A stretch of DNA of 64,000 bases from Byssochlamys sp. IMV 00236 (lineage: Eukaryota; Ascomycota; Eurotiomycetes; Eurotiales; Thermoascaceae): positions 281,627 through 345,626 of the forward strand of contig MSJH02000837.1 in NCBI GenBank assembly GCA_001931875.2. The letters are read 5' to 3'. The notes under the pieces are model-generated. The model saw only the letters and a list, made by a program, of their open reading frames with translations, did no database searches and was not told the DNA's origin. A program made the translations under genes and the position numbers. Shown here piece by piece: positions 37,968 to 50,821 of the stretch. The first letter of the stretch is position 1. Each line of letters begins with the position of its first letter.

Positions 37968-39587
37968 GCGCCTACAAGTCATGGTCTCGTAGCGATATAA
38001 ATAGAGATACCAGAGAAAGGAAGATTAATGGCTTGATCCAATGACTGCACTTATCGGGGACGATGCCAGTGCTGTTGCAAAGACCGAAGCGCTGGCCTCA
38101 CCCTAATAAACCCGAGCTTAAGAGCATCACGCGAATAAACCATCGAGGATCTTCATGGATTTAATGCATCATGAAACCATCAGTGCCTATAATAATAGAA
38201 AATCTCGACACTGTCGTGGAGAACTTAAGAATATACTACGGTCTGGTCTGATTGTGGCTTGCCTCGGTTAGATAAGATACCTAAGAGTACAAAGTGCATG
38301 TAGTTACATAGTTCACTAGTTAATAATCCACCGTGGCGCTGGTCATCGTCGGTCAATAGGCTAATAATGAATAATAGAATAACTCATACTGATAGTTGCA
38401 GTATTACTTGCTGAAAAGACTACTGTTTAAAAATCCTATGATTCCTGTTTTATAACACCGTGGAAGTGTTGTATAACGATCAACAACCCCATTTCTTTAT
38501 CTTCGGATGATATCCCGCTTAATAATCCCGAGAACCAATTAGCAAAGCCATCACAGCACGCGCTCCTTTAATCTCGACCACGTTCTTCAACAGCTTCTTC
38601 TTGTTCGGAGATGCCCACCTTGTCGATCATGCACATTATCCTGGACGCTGCAGTCATCTCAGCGATCTAAGAGAGTAGAACTACGCTCGTGCGTATTTGA
38701 TAAAACCAATCATGGATAGAGAAAAAAATTTTTTTGTCCTTCGGAACAGTAGTATCTTGGCTTTTGGTCACTGTCGCAAATGGAGTGGGCGCCAAAGGGT
38801 TCGGGAAAGTCGAAAAAATGGAATCCACAGGGGGCAGTGCCAAGGGTCAGTAAACAGTACTTAGAGTACTAAGGAAGGAAGTGGTTCTCATTCTCATTCT
38901 ACTGTATGTACATGTTTAATAATACATACCTACTTAAGCACGCAGCCCAAAAATGCTCCCCATCCTCGCAGACATTCCGGAAATTCGGGCCTAACAGGTC
39001 TAGCCAACGTATTTCTCTGGGGATCTATAGATTAAGTATTTGGGTTTTTTTCTTTTGCATAGTTTATCTCGACTTGATGTGGCGTTAGAGACAACACAAA
39101 GCGCCGGGCGTCTCAGTGGCCCGCGATTCGCATACAAGCAAGGTTTGGGATTCAAGTTCCTCGACGGTAGCAGTTTAGCTAGTTACATATCTAGTCTAAC
39201 TACCTAGCTAGATCCGCATTACTCTTACTCCAGATACATCCCTGTAGCCCGGTTAAACTCACGGATAGCCGGCACAGATCCGAGCGATAGACTAAGGCTA
39301 CTGCAATAATGGGTCCTAAGCTGGAGACTGATTATCGGCGATGGATCCAGGATTCTAAAGCGTTAAACATCACCACAACCTGCTATGCTAACCACTGATC
39401 TCCGCATGTGCTCTCTCCGCCACCTCTGAGATCTCCGCCAGATCTAGATCTACCACCAATGAAGAGTCGGATGCTTCTTTCATGGTCACTGGGTAATAGG
39501 TATTCGCGGTCTGACTAGCGTATCGGCTTTGGACTTGTCTGGGCCGATATTATAGCATAGAGATTGATATCATCACCTGGGTCCATC
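37968..39587. other. Intergenic stretch between amidase and mannosidase
   Basis: About 1.6 kb without a supported gene. Local A/T-rich and TAG/CTAGC-rich patches occur (for example about 39170-39215). A tRNA-like B-box near 39149 was considered and rejected. The right end must hold the promoter of the GH92 gene. Confidence 0.5.
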
Positions 39588-42345
39588 ATGTCGCTCCTTC
39601 CTCCGGTTCTGCACGAGCTATGGCTTGGTGCGGAGGCCTTCCTGGGAGCTAGATTCTACATATCTACGCTGCCCACGGAGGAAGCCGAGCCTTTTCTCTC
39701 TCAGATCGCAGCCTTGTTCGAAGGCCCGTCTCTGTGGTGCTGGATTCGGTCTGTACTGCTGATGATAATCCGCACGACGGTGTTTTCTGGTCTATTCAGA
39801 AACTTCCCTTCGCTCGCCATGCTTTCCATGGATGTGTCCTCCGGCACGGTTCTTGGCTCGTTGGTGGCACGGTCGTTGGATTTCACGCAATATGTCAATG
39901 TTTTGTGAGCAATATCAGCTACATATGTTGTAAATGTTTATCCACAGGAAACAGTTCTAACAGCGGTTAGCACGGGATCTCAAAATGGCGGAAATGACTT
40001 TCCTGGAGTCGCCCGCCCGTTCGGCATGGTCAAATTGGGACCTGATCTGCTCGTCCCAGGAACGGATTCCTATTCCGGCTATCTACCCAATGGGAACTTT
40101 TAAGGTTTCAGCTTAATGCACGAGCAAGGAACCGGTGGTGCTCCGAAATATGGCACTGTCTCTCAACTTCCCATTGTCGGTGTCGTGTCTGATCCATTGT
40201 CCAACTTGACTGTTGGGCGAGCTGTCGCAGACCAAGCATCCGTGGGATACTACAAGGCCCAGACGACGGATAATGTCACCGTCGAGCTCGCTGCTTCGGA
40301 GCGGGCTGGTATGTATCAATATACCTTCCCGGAAGGGGTGTCGGGGAGTATCCTCGTCGACGTCTCACATGTGTTGCCCTCCTTCAGAGGACAGGGTCTG
40401 GGGCAGAACTATGAAGGTGGTCAGATCGAAGTATTCCCTGACGGCCATTATGAAGGCTATGGAACTTATGACAACGGCTGGAATAGGGCACCAGACTGGA
40501 ACATATACTTCTGTATGTGCATGGTTGAATGATCCTGCGGAAGGAATAGGTTGCTGATTGTAAATAGGCGGACATTTTGATACTGCTCCCGTCAGCAACA
40601 AGACTTATAGTGGCACTGATGCTAGTGGGAGCGTTGAACAGGCCAGTGGATCTGCATTCTCCAGTGCAGGCGCTACCCGAGTCGGCAGTCTGTTCACATT
40701 CAGCAGCCCTCGAGTCGTGTCGCGGGTTGGAATCTCTTGGATCTCCACCGCACAAGCCTGCCAAAATGTGCAGACCGAGATTCCACCTGGAACTGACCTG
40801 CAGACGGTCGTCGACGACACGAAAGCAGACTGGAATACCAAAGTGCTATCCAAGATTACGACCACGAACACAAACGAGACGAGCCTGACACTGTTGTACA
40901 CTTCGTTGTATTTCATGCATCTGATTCCCACCAATCAAACTGGCGAGAACCCGAGCTGGAGCTCCAGTGAGCCTTACTGGGAGGATATCTTCACTTACTG
41001 GGTTGGTTTGCCTCCCCAATGACTTTGGTCATGCTGTGGCCTTTTTGACTGTTGTTCTAGGATCTCTTCCGCTGTTCTACCGCCCTGATGCAGGTCCTGC
41101 AGCCAGATGTGTACGAGGAGCAGATCCGATCTCTCATCGATATCTGGCGCAACGAGGGCTACATGCCTGATGCGCGGTCATCTAACTACAATGGACGCAC
41201 GCAGGGCGGGTCCAATGCTGACAACATCTTGGCCGACGCGTATGTTAAGGGAGTCCGCGGCGCCGTCAACTGGCAGGACGGTTACAAGGCGATGCTGAAA
41301 GATGCCGAAGTAACCCCTCCAAACAACGATCCGGATCCCATGGCACCGGATTCTTCAACCAAGGAGGGCCGTGGAGCTCTTCCAGACTGGCTGAGTCTCG
41401 GCTACATCACTCCTCGATTCACGCGGGCCGTAACTCGCGCCGTCGAGTATTCTTGCAACGACTTCGGCCTCTACCAAGTGGCTTCCGGCCTTGGTATCCA
41501 GGCTGATTCAGCGAAGTACCTGAACCGTTCTAGAAACTGGAGAAATCACTGGAACCCCAACCAGCAATCACTGGGATTCTCGGGCTTCGTCGTGCCCCGA
41601 AACACCACTGGGTTTATCGCCACTGATCCATTGACTGATAGCGGATATTGGGGCGATCCATACTACGAGGCCAGCTCGTGGGCGTACACATGGGCGAGCG
41701 TGCATGACATGAAGCACATGATTGATCTGATGGGCGGTCCTGACACAGTTCTGAAGCGTCTGGAGACAATGTTCACTCCAGGTGCTGGAGGTGGTACGGG
41801 GATCATCTTCGACTCTACTAACGAGCCGTAAGTTAATTCTGCGGAGGTCCGTTGACATTATTTCCAGAATGCTGACCAGGTGCAGAATGTTCAATATCCC
41901 GTACCTATACAACTATATCAACCGACAAGACCTGTCCGTGCTGCGATCCCGAAACGTCGCCAAGACCTACAACACCGGTGTGGCTGGTCTTCCTGGCAAC
42001 AGTGATGCTGGCGCTATGCAGACCTGGCTCCTCTGGAACATCATCGGTCTCTACCCCATCACGGGCCAGACGACCTTCCTGATCCACTCCCCGTGGTTCG
42101 AGTCCCTGACGATCGACCTGGGTAGTGGGAAGACGCTTCAGATCACCTCCACCGGCGGCGATGGCAACGGTGACAGCTCCTTTTATGTCCAGAGCCTCAA
42201 GGTCAACGGAAACCCGTGGAATCGCAACTGGCTCACCTGGGACGATGTCTTTGCCCAAGGAGGTACATTGGAGTTCGTCCTTGGTGATAGCCCGACTGAT
42301 TGGGCGACGGGTGACGTGCCCCCAAGCCCTGCTTCAGAGGCATGA
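39588..42345 (+). pseudogene. GH92 alpha-1,2-mannosidase with an in-frame stop
   Basis: Glycoside hydrolase family 92 exo-alpha-mannosidase, whose members trim alpha-1,2-mannose from high-mannose N-glycans. Inferred exons are 39588-39904 (start uncertain), 39971-40512, 40568-41001, 41061-41827 and 41886-42345. Family blocks are clear: FTQYVNVF, GGNDFPGVARPFGMVKLG, FSLMHEQGTGGAPKYG, EPYWEDIF...LFRC, GYMPDARSSNYNGRTQGGSNADNILADAY, and the C-terminal NSDAGAMQTWLLWNIIGLYP. In exon 2 the codon at 40101-40103 is TAA, between GNF and GFSLMHE, where the family has Thr or Ser. All sequence around it stays in frame and conserved. So this is either a recent pseudogene, a strain polymorphism, a base error or a read-through site. 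An intact frame restarts at Met 40116 but would lack the first catalytic-domain strands. The first exon does not show a good signal peptide, which also suggests damage or a missed 5' exon. Confidence 0.75.
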
Positions 42346-42733
42346 GCATGGGTATGCGTAAATATATAGAAGCAGCGTAGATATATAGCATATCTATAGT
42401 ACATAGTATATAGCATTGATAGGCACAGTATATATTGGATGAAGCGTATCTGTGTTTGAAGCTTGTAGTAAGTAGTTGATTATGGGGAAACGCGGGGACA
42501 TGACATCACGTCCCGCGGGCGGTCTGAGCGCATCCAGACTGGTCTTTCTCCCCGCATCCAGTCCAGCTTCGTTGCATCGCCTGATAACTCTAGAAAAGCC
42601 TGCCTTCGACCCACGGTTCCGCTTCGTTTTCTCCTCTTCTGGGTAGATAAACAATCGATTGTCTCGAAGAATACTCCTTGACCGTCTCTTTTGCCTCCCA
42701 ATCTCAGGACGCTTCCATCTCCAAGCTACGATA
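42346..42733. promoter_or_regulatory. Intergenic promoter region of the branching enzyme
   Basis: This 388-bp stretch contains the 3' end of the GH92 gene (TATA-rich, about 42360-42435) and the branching enzyme promoter and leader, which turns C/T-rich (about 42630-42720) toward the start, as is usual for strongly expressed fungal genes. No specific operator recognised. Confidence 0.45.
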
Positions 42734-45191
42734 ATGATGCCCCAGGCCCCGGACGGCACAGGTCAGTGAGAGACTCTGCTCTGTCTGTTTATTTCATGTT
42801 TTCTCTGTCTGGCTTTTCCCCTAGTGTCGTCCTATGCTCAATTCGTCCAGGCGTCGTCCAGCTGGACCCGTGGCTCGAGCCCTACAAGGAGGCACTGCGC
42901 ACCCGCTTCAGTTACGCGCAGAAATGGATCAAGGCCATCGAGGAGAGTGAAGGTGGACTGGAGAAGTTTAGCAAGGTATGGGATTCACCTATCTGATGAT
43001 AATGAAAGAAGCATTCGCTGACGGGTTGATTGAATAGGGCTACGAGAAATTCGGGCTCAATGTCAGCGCAAACGGAGACATTACCTATCGAGAATGGGCA
43101 CCCAATGTGATCCAGGCCCATCTGATTGGCGATTTCAGTGGGTTTCCGGATTAGAATTCGACGATGGGCTAAGAGAGTGCTGACTGGGTAGATAATTGGG
43201 ATCGTACCGCGACGCCTATGAAGAAGAACGACTTCGGGGTCTGGGAAGTGACTCTACCGGCGAAGGATGGAATGCCTGCTATTCCGCATAATAGCAAGCT
43301 GAAGGTATATTCTCCGGGCCAGGGTTGGTGGTGATTACTGACGTTGCGACCAGATCACGATGGAGATACCCGGCGGAGAGCGTATTGACAGACTGCCAGC
43401 CTGGATCAAGCGTGTTGTCCAGGATCTGTCAGTGTCGCCTGTTTACGAAGCCGTCTTCTGGAACCCGCCCGCGGAGGAGCGGTATACCTTCAAGCAGCAA
43501 CGCCCAAAGAGGCCCGAGAGTCTTCGCATCTACGAAGCTCACGTCGGTATCTCGTCCCCGGAGACGAGAGTCGCGACGTACAAGGAATTCACCAAGAATA
43601 TGCTACCGCGCATTAAGTATCTTGGATATAACGCGATTCAGCTTATGGCCATTATGGAACATGCCTACTATGCCAGTTTCGGGTACCAAGTCAATAACTT
43701 CTTCGCGGCCAGCAGTCGATACGGTACCCCAGAAGACCTGAAAGAGTTGATCGACACCGCGCACAGCCTCGGTCTAGTCGTTCTCCTCGATGTCGTCCAC
43801 AGTCATGCATCGAAGAATGTGCTGGATGGTCTGAACATGTTCGACGGGACTGATCATCTGTACTTCCATGGAGGTGGCAAGGGTCAGCATGAGCTCTGGG
43901 ACAGTCGCCTGTTCAACTACGGTCATCACGAAGTCCTCCGTTTTCTGCTGAGCAACCTGCGGTTCTGGATGGAAGAGTATCGGTTTGATGGGTTCCGATT
44001 TGATGGTGTCACGAGCATGCTCTATACTCACCACGGCATTGGGACGTAAGTGATGCTTCGTTTTTTGTACTAGTTGAACTGAGCTGACCGTTGCAGTGGA
44101 TTCTCCGGTGGATACCACGAATACTTCGGGCCCTCGGTTGATGAAGATGGCGTGATGTATCTGCAGATAGCAAACGAAATGCTTCATCAGCTCTATCCTG
44201 AGGTTATCACAGTGGCTGAAGATGTGTCAGGAATGCCTGCACTATGTCTCCCACTCTCCCTCGGTGGAGTTGGCTTTGATTACCGTCTAGCAATGGCTGT
44301 CCCAGATCTTTACATCAAGTGGTTGAAAGAGAAGGCCGACGATGAATGGGATATGGGCAACCTTTCCTTCACGCTCACAAACAGAAGACATGGAGAAAAG
44401 ACAATAGCCTATGCGGAGAGCCACGATCAAGCGTAAGTTTCTTCTATCCTCGATGCTGAAGCGTATACTGACCAATGCAGACTTGTCGGAGATAAAACCC
44501 TGATGATGTGGCTCTGCGATAAGGAGATGTACGACCACATGTCAGTTCTTTCACCACTCACGCCTATCATCGAGCGTGGCATGTCACTGCACAAATTAAT
44601 CCGTCTGGTCACCCATGGTCTCGGTGGGGAGGGCTACTTGAACTTCGAGGGTAACGAGTTTGGTCACCCCGAATGGCTTGACTTCCCACGCGAGGGCAAC
44701 GGCAACTCTTTCTGGTATGCTCGTCGCCAGCTGAACCTGACGGAGGACCCTCTGCTGCGATACCGTTTCCTGAACGAATTCGATCGCGCGATGCAGTTGA
44801 CAGAAGAGAAATACGGCTGGCTCCACTCGCCTCAGGCGTATGTGAGCTTGAAGAACGAGACAGATAAGGTCCTGGTGTTCGAGCGCGCGGGCCTGCTCTG
44901 GATCTTCAACTTCCACCCAACAAACAGCTTCACCGATTATCGCGTCGGTGTCGAAACAGCGGGTACGTACCGCATCGTACTCGACTCCGACGACACCGAG
45001 TTTGGTGGCTTCGGTCGTAACCAGAAGGAAACGAGGTTCTTCACCACCGATCTACCATGGAACGGAAGAAAGAACTTTGTGCAGGTCTACATCCCGACAC
45101 GGACAGCACTTGTACGTATCTCGAGATTCTTCATCCTCCACATTATATACTAACATTTCTATAGGTTCTAGCTTTGGAGGAGACGCTGTAA
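42734..45191 (+). CDS. 1,4-alpha-glucan (glycogen) branching enzyme
   Basis: Glycogen branching enzyme (yeast Glc3), GH13 subfamily 8: it cuts alpha-1,4 glucan chains and rejoins them by alpha-1,6 bonds in the cytosol. Eight exons, 42734-42761, 42851-42975, 43038-43137, 43192-43304, 43354-44045, 44097-44432, 44481-45111 and 45165-45191, give 683 residues, the normal length. The N-terminal CBM48 domain has [20 protein letters not shown]; the barrel begins with [13 protein letters not shown]. Catalytic residues are visible: nucleophile Asp339 in GFRFDGV, acid/base Glu394 in VAEDVSGMP and transition-state Asp463 in ESHDQ. The C-terminal beta domain ends VLALEETL in a tiny last exon. Two ATG codons overlap at 42734 and 42737; either could start. 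Exon 1 (9 codons) and its acceptor TTCGTCCAG were placed because they lead directly into [12 protein letters not shown]. It follows the GH92 gene on the same strand with a 388-bp gap. Confidence 0.96.
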
Positions 45192-48100
45192 ATTAATTTA
45201 CTTCGAATGCACATTACCGCTGACGCCAATACACTCTCTGATGTCCTGGCCCTACTTTGTTTCATTTTCTATTCTGCGCAAGACTGCAGTCTTTATCGCA
45301 TTTTCGATCCGTTGTCATTAATAACTGCCCATGTCTCGAACAATGGGTAATCTCAACAATGCTACCATATCCTCTCCAGTTTGTCGGATGTCAAAGTAAT
45401 GTTTGAATGAGTAAATTCTATATTCTATATCTATACAGTTATGAGTCGATGATTCAGAATGATGATAGCGCATCTCTTGGTCTTCTATATTAGTCCGTAA
45501 ACATGGTGCTTCAGAGAGTGGTGTCTCGGAGTACAGCCCTCGTTTCGTATGTGACTGATATTGTGTGCTTATCATCACAGATTGGTCTGAGTTCCACCGT
45601 TACATTTGCGGGTTGGATTTCGCGTAAGCACCAGAGAGGAAGGCTTTTCTCGCGCCATAGGGATAAGATCATGTCTGAATTTCTATGATGTCCTGCTCTG
45701 GGCTAGTACTAGTTTTCACAAAATTTGGGTGGGTTTTCCTCGTCCTTTCTTCACGGGCGCAACAAAGGTGAATTCTGGCAGAATTAGGTCTGAGTCCGCT
45801 AGCTGAATGTTTGTTTAGCAAATGTGCGATGCGATTTCTGACAAGGTACATACATATGAGAAATATCGCATTTCCAGATTAGGTCAGTATCAGCCACAGA
45901 ACATGTGGCTGCCTGAGATAAATCTTGAATTCGACCTGTCACTGGGCTTTTGCTGGGGAATTGAGACGCCGCTGGTCAAGATGCTTCTCTACAACAGCTA
46001 TTTCAATGTTGTCTTGGATGACGGACACCCATCGTGCATGCGTGAAGCCAGTAGCGGACAAGATCATGACTGGATTCTTTTTGCACAGTCCTTAACACTT
46101 TCGAGATCCTTAGGCATCATCCAGGTACGCACCTTCCCATTTTATCCCATCTGCCTCACTGATGCCGAAGATCCAGATAACACCTCGCTTTCCAATTTCC
46201 CATCATATCAGATTCAGACGAAAGCTGCTGGTGTGCAGTAAGTAGGAGAGGTTCAGGCGATAAACATCTACCACCTACTAGCACTCCGCATAGCTGACAT
46301 GGATAGAGACCAAACGAAAAATTTGCCTCCGACGCGCAATAAACCCGGTCAGAAACGCTTTCGCTGACTCAAGAGATCTGTGATATGATCGGGGAATCCG
46401 ATCCCTGCACTTTTAGCGTATATGAAACGGAGATTATCCCCGACATCCGGTCCATCTCAGTGTTTGAAGGAATTTTCAGCTCAGGCGATGTCCAGGAAGG
46501 CAGGCATTCATCATAATATTTTTACCCCTGAACGGATGAAATAGTAACGGATCGCAACATATTGCTTGGTTAGGTCTTAGCGTGTCGCAGGGAATAGTTC
46601 CAGAAGTGTGGCGACCGCATGATGAATTGAATCCCAGATTTCTTTTCTCGTTCTCAACATGACCATCTGACAGATCAGCGATTGGGTTCTGGCAGTGGCA
46701 AATCAGATACCTGCTCGATATTGGTGCGCTCAACCCATATGATGCACGTTCTAAACGTGCCAAAGCGGCTTGTTATTCAACGTTGAAACGATCAACAGAA
46801 GCTGTGGATGCTATTCTCGCCAGTTGAACAGTACGAGTACATTCCTATCCTGGTTAAATCTATATAGGTAAAAGTCATCACACGCTCTTGGGCGCAGTTA
46901 CAGGATCAGCGTTTGGCGGTCTCCTATTGACATTTTCGACATCAGATAGTATTGGTTCGTGATTGCTTCAGAATCATATAGTAAGTCATGTGGCTATTTG
47001 CTAAAAGAAGAGGCCAGCAGCAACTCCATTTGACCCTGATCCTGTCTTGTATTAAGGTATGGCCACCTCAATGCCCTAATTCAGAAAATCGATGGACATT
47101 CTTGGCTGTCGAAAGACAAGGATCTTCTCCCTTACTTCCCAGTTAGTCCTCGGGTCTCGTTCAGCTCAAGAAATGGAAGAAAACGGCGCGGAGAACATGC
47201 ATTTAACTATATCGGCGCATGTCAGCTGAGGGTTCGCTGAACATCGCTTCCATGCACACTGTACACCATGCACACTGTACAGTACTTACATATACGACAA
47301 CAGGGGGCATCCCAGGCATTATAACGTCCGCCGCTAAACTAACGCCTCCAGGCCCCTGATCGCTCTACGAACCCTCTTCTGCTGCTTATTCTTAGGATTT
47401 CGATAGAGATTTCCATCGATGAATTAAGCTCGCTGGCTAAGCACTCGCAACCCAGGACGGAATAATAATATCCTTTCAGTGTGGCGTTTGTATTATTGCC
47501 AAGGCCCTTGTTGACTGCCGAGAGCCGGTAACTAGTCTTCTCCTCCCGTTCCCTCAACCAGCACAGAGACGTGGTAAACAACTTGCTCGCTCACCCAGGA
47601 TCATAGAGTTTGCCCGCAGAGGAACCCAACGTTGCTTAGGGATCGTCAGAATCGCTGCGCTGTCACTAGTTGCACTCGTGTTCAAGACCATTGCTTGCAC
47701 GGAGAACGGCCGTAGGCGCTGATTGTCGAGACTCGAGACAGAGAGACGAAAGCCTAGCCTGGCAAGCCCTCGGTGTTATTTTAGTCCTCCCTGTCGAGCT
47801 GGCCTTACGCTAGGGCCCAGGTATCTGTGGCACCGCTAGACAAGATGGTTTCCATATACTATTTCTGACCCGGAAAGATGTGATGCGGCTCATTTTCACG
47901 TTTTCAATCTAGACGGAGATAGTACGACAGATAGGATCCGACGGTAAAAGGTCTATTGAGTCTCGACTTTCCGATTGTCTGGAGATCATCGCTAAGGCTG
48001 CTCGGCACCGGACGACCAGATGCCTACGACGATCCCACGGAAGCATTGAGTATTCCGTACTCTGGACCAGTAATGCACTCGATCCCCGTCAGACTGTTGC

Positions 48101-50821
48101 TCCTTGGTTTGGGATACGAAATGCTGATGCTGTGGCTGCAAATTGAAAGAACCAACCATGGCCGAGAGTATAATTACTGACGGTATCCGGAAGCACCTAC
48201 ATCAAACAACAACATCATCCACTGTTGGACGGCTCGAGTACTCAGAGGGAAATAGGAAGGAGACAGGAGGCCAAAGCCATATGGAGATGGAAAATCAAGC
48301 ACGTTGACCCCACCAGCTGAGACTTGGAAGTTAACATTGGACAGAGCTGCCACTGATTTCCGTCAGTCGAAGTCGGTAGTTCCGATGACAGCTGCGACGA
48401 TCATTATTCAGATTAAGGAAGTCTTAGAAAGCAGCCTGCAGCTGGTCGCTAAGCGGCTAAGGATAGCTCTAGCCTGACGTCCATGGCTCATCGACCGGGC
48501 CAGCCACATCGCTACGCCTTTGTGGAGTAGTATCAACTAGGACCTGCCATCGGCCCTACGGAGGGCGGCATGGTCTCGTTTTGAAGACGCTAATCAGGCC
48601 TGGAGGAAATCTTCTCCGCCCGAGTCACAGGAGGACACAAGCCTCATGCTTGTGCGTCTCCCTACGACTCTGTGGCTGCCCTGGGGACGGCCCCCAGTTT
48701 CGATCTTGGTGAGCCCATTAAGTACGGAGTATTATTGATAAATTCACTGCTGATATATGGAGTAAATATGCTAGTTATTATTCTCTTCGTTGCTAGATAT
48801 CCAGGGTCCTGTGGAGCCACGATCTGGTTCGTTCCGTCATGCAAGCTCACCGCGTGTCACATTTCATCGCTCGCGTTAAGTATTTGAGTTGTTCCTTACC
48901 GTGGATCCAGTCGCGCTGTCTTCTGTCCCTACCCGGTAGGGATGATCTCTCCCGCGTCCTGCGAGAACTGTTCCCGTGATGATCTCACCATCCAATGCCC
49001 TTGTGGATTATCTGGGGCAGATCTGAGAAACGAGGTTATGGACATGGAGGGGGTTCCTGAGCCACGGCCCCGTCGAGATCCCTGTGGCGCCCGGTTAGGA
49101 TCCTAGCCGAATACATCCCGCTGAACCAGACGCTTTTTTTGTCAGCCTCTCTACGACATCGTCTTTCACTGCTTTAACCCAAGTACAGTAAGCACTCGAC
49201 CAACTCCAGGCATTATTATTAGAGTCGGTGCGGAGAGACAGCCACACGTCCAGGCTTTCCGTTCGGTATCCTGCCCTGCCTCGGGGATCAAACCGTAGGT
49301 GAAGCTGAAGTACCTCGACCGGAGGTTACCCTAATGTAGCTGGGCATGGTTGGCTCGCTGGTATCCAGAACACGAAGATATCTGCCCCTCACAGTCGAAC
49401 CCTATGGCGACGGACAACAAGCGCTATCGGATGTTTGCCACTGTGGCTGGTACGCTAGGATCGCAATGTCGAATAAACATCAAGCCTTAGCGGGAGTTCC
49501 GCCCTTTACCGGCACGATCCCGTCACTTCACTACGAAGTATTTTGTCTTCCTGTGTGTACAATTTGCTCGCACGTCGAGTACTCCGCTTAGCACCGCGTC
49601 GGTCATCTTCCAGGTGGTCCGTACGAAGCCCTAAGGACACGGAAACTCCATCAAAGAGTGGAACTTGAGGCTGAGGTGTTCCCCCTAGCCACACTATCAC
49701 TGGAGAGTATAATTCCATTCGGGTCCTTTTTTTTTTTTTTTTCAGGGCACGAAGAAATCAATGGCTAGCGAGGGGATGCATACCATGTCATCATGTAGGT
49801 AATTCGATCTTGGAACAACATTTTGACGTCTTTGCACAGCTTCATGATTGGGACTTTCTTGAAGTTCGTGCTCTTGCGCCGACGCAGCTCGAAAGGCTAT
49901 CCTCGTGTTACGCCTCGGTTCACGGCTGAGATGAACTTGCGGCCGGCTCTTTTCTGGGCACCTGAAGATCGAACTTTCAAAATGGCAAATAGAATGAAAG
50001 GGATGGTTCCCTCGGACAAACTGTCCCAGATGTAACGGTTTCTCCGCCCATTCCTGTCAAAACAATGGTCGGGTTTCCTGTCTCAGGGGAAAGATATCGA
50101 TCAATGCCATCCGGCCGCTTGGAGACCATCTCTGAGAGCGCTCCGTCTATGTAGTCATTTGTCCGGTCAAGGACGAAACGCATGCAGGAGTTTTGCCAGC
50201 CCCGCAGGCGGATCTCTCGTTCCGTATTCATCGGTGGGGAGTCCAACCATAAGATGCAGACATCTCAAGGGTCTTCTGCGAGCCAGAGAGATATACTTCT
50301 GTCAACATGGATAATCGGTGAGCGCGACATTAACTTTTGAGCTAATGGCTCCGCTTCAGTGGATATTGTGGCAAATTGGCTGGACTGGCTATGCCCCTAC
50401 GTCCCTACGGTCCTAGTACAGTACTACTAGATGAACTTGCATGAGGCTGGAGCCGGTCCGACGTACGGGAGAAGGAATGCGGCACGCCATGACGTTCACC
50501 GCCACACTTTCTAGTCTGGTCCAACTTAGTTCGTGTCATAATCCGTGAGACTATAGACTCTATGTGCGCCAATTGCTTTGTGGATATCGCACAGACTGAT
50601 TCGATCCTGGCTCGCAGCCTTAATTCTTCACCCCAGACAGCGCCCCCTTCATCCCTAGTGATCGCTTCTGATCACAGCTTCGTCGAAGAGCAAAAGTCGT
50701 CAAAGTATTTAGGAGTGTTTACTCCTACAAAGTAGATATCGGGGAAATATTCATGCATTTGCTGGGGTGGAGCTCTCCCGATCTTTCCTATCACATCTAT
50801 GGTTGAGGCACAATAAACCCT
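45192..50821. other. 5.6-kb gene-poor region of ordinary composition
   Basis: No convincing gene on either strand. The longest frame, 45822-46241 (+, 139 codons, containing MWLPEINLEFDLSLGFCWGIETPL), is unrecognised and may be chance or a relic. Other short frames (for example 47956-48180, 49823-50035, 49977-50246) overlap on opposite strands and show no family motif. A run of 16 T lies at 49727-49742. The region separates the housekeeping block from the YDR124W-like gene and the AT-rich end, and probably consists of decayed sequence; this is inference. Confidence 0.5.
45822..46241 (+). CDS. Unrecognised open frame, doubtful gene
   Basis: A 139-codon open frame with no recognised domain, no signal peptide and no clear promoter. 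A possible splice donor (GGTACGC) at 46123-46129 would shorten it. Its middle is moderately hydrophobic (LEFDLSLGFCWGIETPLVKMLLYNSYFN). It may be a relic or chance; I list it only because it is the longest frame in a gene-free 5.6 kb. Confidence 0.2.
   Translation: MCDAISDKVHTYEKYRISRLGQYQPQNMWLPEINLEFDLSLGFCWGIETPLVKMLLYNSYFNVVLDDGHPSCMREASSGQDHDWILFAQSLTLSRSLGIIQVRTFPFYPICLTDAEDPDNTSLSNFPSYQIQTKAAGVQ

Noticed and set aside
39098..39175. tRNA-like stretch with a weak A-box (TCTCAGTGG) and B-box-like GGATTCAAGTTCC
   Set aside because: No consistent acceptor or anticodon stem could be drawn; the T-stem pairs only partly.
49727..49742. Poly(T) run as a retroposon tail (minus-strand poly(A))
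   Set aside because: No coding relic or target duplication next to it; simple-sequence run is enough.
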